From an uncultured Eubacteriales bacterium (lineage in GTDB: Bacteria > Bacillota > Clostridia > Christensenellales > Aristaeellaceae): DNA of 13,259 nt. Position 1 is the stretch's first letter. Each line of letters starts with the position of its first letter. A program made the translations under genes and the position numbers. The stretch lies in NCBI GenBank assembly GCA_902782795.1, contig CACZOT010000333.1, positions 1-13,259 on the forward strand, read 5' to 3'. This document shows positions 12,773 to 13,259 of this stretch, in pieces. Below the pieces are notes generated by a model that had not been told where the DNA came from, made no database searches, and was given only the letters and a program-made list of their open reading frames with translations.

Positions 12773-13259
12773 ATGACCAGCTACCCGATCGGCGCCCAGA
12801 TGTATTCCGTACGCACCCTCACCCAGACCCAGGAGGGCCTGCTCGACGCGCTCAAGGCCATCAAGGCCATGGGCTACAACCTCGTGCAGCACTCCGGCGC
12901 GGGCAAGGACATCCCCGCCGAGGCCGTCGCCGAATGCTTCCAGGAGAGCGGCACCGTCTGCGGCTCCACCCACATCACCTTCCAGGAGATGGAAGAGGAC
13001 CTGGGCAAGGTCATCGCCAACCACAAGCTGTGGAAATGCTCCTATCCCGGCATCGGCGGGCTGCCCGGGGAATACCGCGACAGCAAGGAGGGCTTCCTCG
13101 CTTTCGCCAAGAAGGCCGACGCCATCGCCGAACGGCTCCTGGACGAGGGCATGCACTTCGTCTACCACAACCACGCCTTCGAATTCGCCAAGTTCGACGG
13201 TGTGCCGGCCCTGCAGATCCTCATGGACAACACCCGCTTCCTGCAGTTCGAGCTGGACC
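12773..13259 (+). CDS. sugar phosphate isomerase/epimerase-like TIM-barrel protein (5' part)
   Basis: The first 162 residues of a protein cut by the right edge; the family is usually around 250-300 residues. The N-terminus IGAQMYSVRT (6-15), the strand-helix repeats, and YHNHAFEF (131-138) with metal-type histidines are typical of xylose-isomerase-like TIM barrels (AP endonuclease family 2), including IolE-like dehydratases and sugar epimerases. The ATG at 12773 follows AAGGAAGGA by about 9 bases, a good ribosome site, and is 31 bases after the YwlG stop. The catalytic C-terminal half lies outside the window. Codon use differs from its neighbours: lysine is almost always AAG (9 of 10) and alanine mostly GCC (14 of 17), as in highly expressed genes. 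It probably works with the Gfo/Idh/MocA enzyme upstream. Confidence 0.88.
   Translation, partial: MTSYPIGAQMYSVRTLTQTQEGLLDALKAIKAMGYNLVQHSGAGKDIPAEAVAECFQESGTVCGSTHITFQEMEEDLGKVIANHKLWKCSYPGIGGLPGEYRDSKEGFLAFAKKADAIAERLLDEGMHFVYHNHAFEFAKFDGVPALQILMDNTRFLQFELD

Noticed and set aside
11434..12774. Long open frame on the minus strand opposite the methyltransferase and YwlG genes
   Set aside because: It covers two genes with clear family motifs and its own translation shows none.
1..13259. CRISPR array, insertion sequence, tRNA or rRNA gene
   Set aside because: No regularly spaced repeats, transposase-like protein, terminal inverted repeats or RNA-gene signatures were seen on either strand.

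Overview
The window is GC-rich, gene-dense DNA, most likely from a high-GC Gram-positive of the class Clostridia (Firmicutes). The evidence is the layout: an LCP (LytR-CpsA-Psr) protein, a Wzz-like adaptor and its tyrosine kinase encoded as two separate proteins, an EpsG-type polymerase, a UPF0340/YwlG protein, and strong AAGGAGG ribosome sites. A gut clostridial or Christensenella-like lineage is plausible, but that is inference.

Positions 44 to 9082 (minus strand) hold an exopolysaccharide or capsule operon, transcribed right to left. It starts from a strong promoter near 9178-9206 that has two 8-bp direct repeats, 11 bp apart, just upstream of its -35 box. The first module is regulatory and export-related: an LCP ligase, an unrecognised secreted protein made of two related halves, a Wzz-like membrane protein and a BY-kinase with a nine-tyrosine tail. 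An intrinsic terminator (5247-5302) follows the kinase. The second module has no promoter that I can see. It contains a PglA-like GT4 glycosyltransferase, an EpsG-like polymerase, two GT2 glycosyltransferases and a second GT4. These five genes are linked by 1- or 4-base stop/start overlaps. No initiating phosphoglycosyltransferase or Wzx flippase is present, so the operon probably continues past the left edge or relies on genes elsewhere.

Positions 9304 to 10376 (minus strand) hold a lone GT2 glycosyltransferase with its own promoter, a perfect hairpin at the predicted 5' end of its transcript, and a terminator abutting its stop codon.

Positions 10400 to 13259 (plus strand) hold a divergent, closely packed gene set: a Gfo/Idh/MocA oxidoreductase, a SpoU-family RNA methyltransferase, a UPF0340/YwlG protein, and the first half of a TIM-barrel sugar isomerase/epimerase cut by the right edge. 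The oxidoreductase and isomerase suggest sugar or polyol metabolism. The methyltransferase and YwlG protein appear to share the transcript without an obvious pathway link.

The most unusual points are the duplicated secreted protein, the terminator that splits the polysaccharide operon after the kinase gene, the tandem repeats at the operon promoter, and a BY-kinase that lacks both arginines of its usual EX2RX2R oligomerisation motif.
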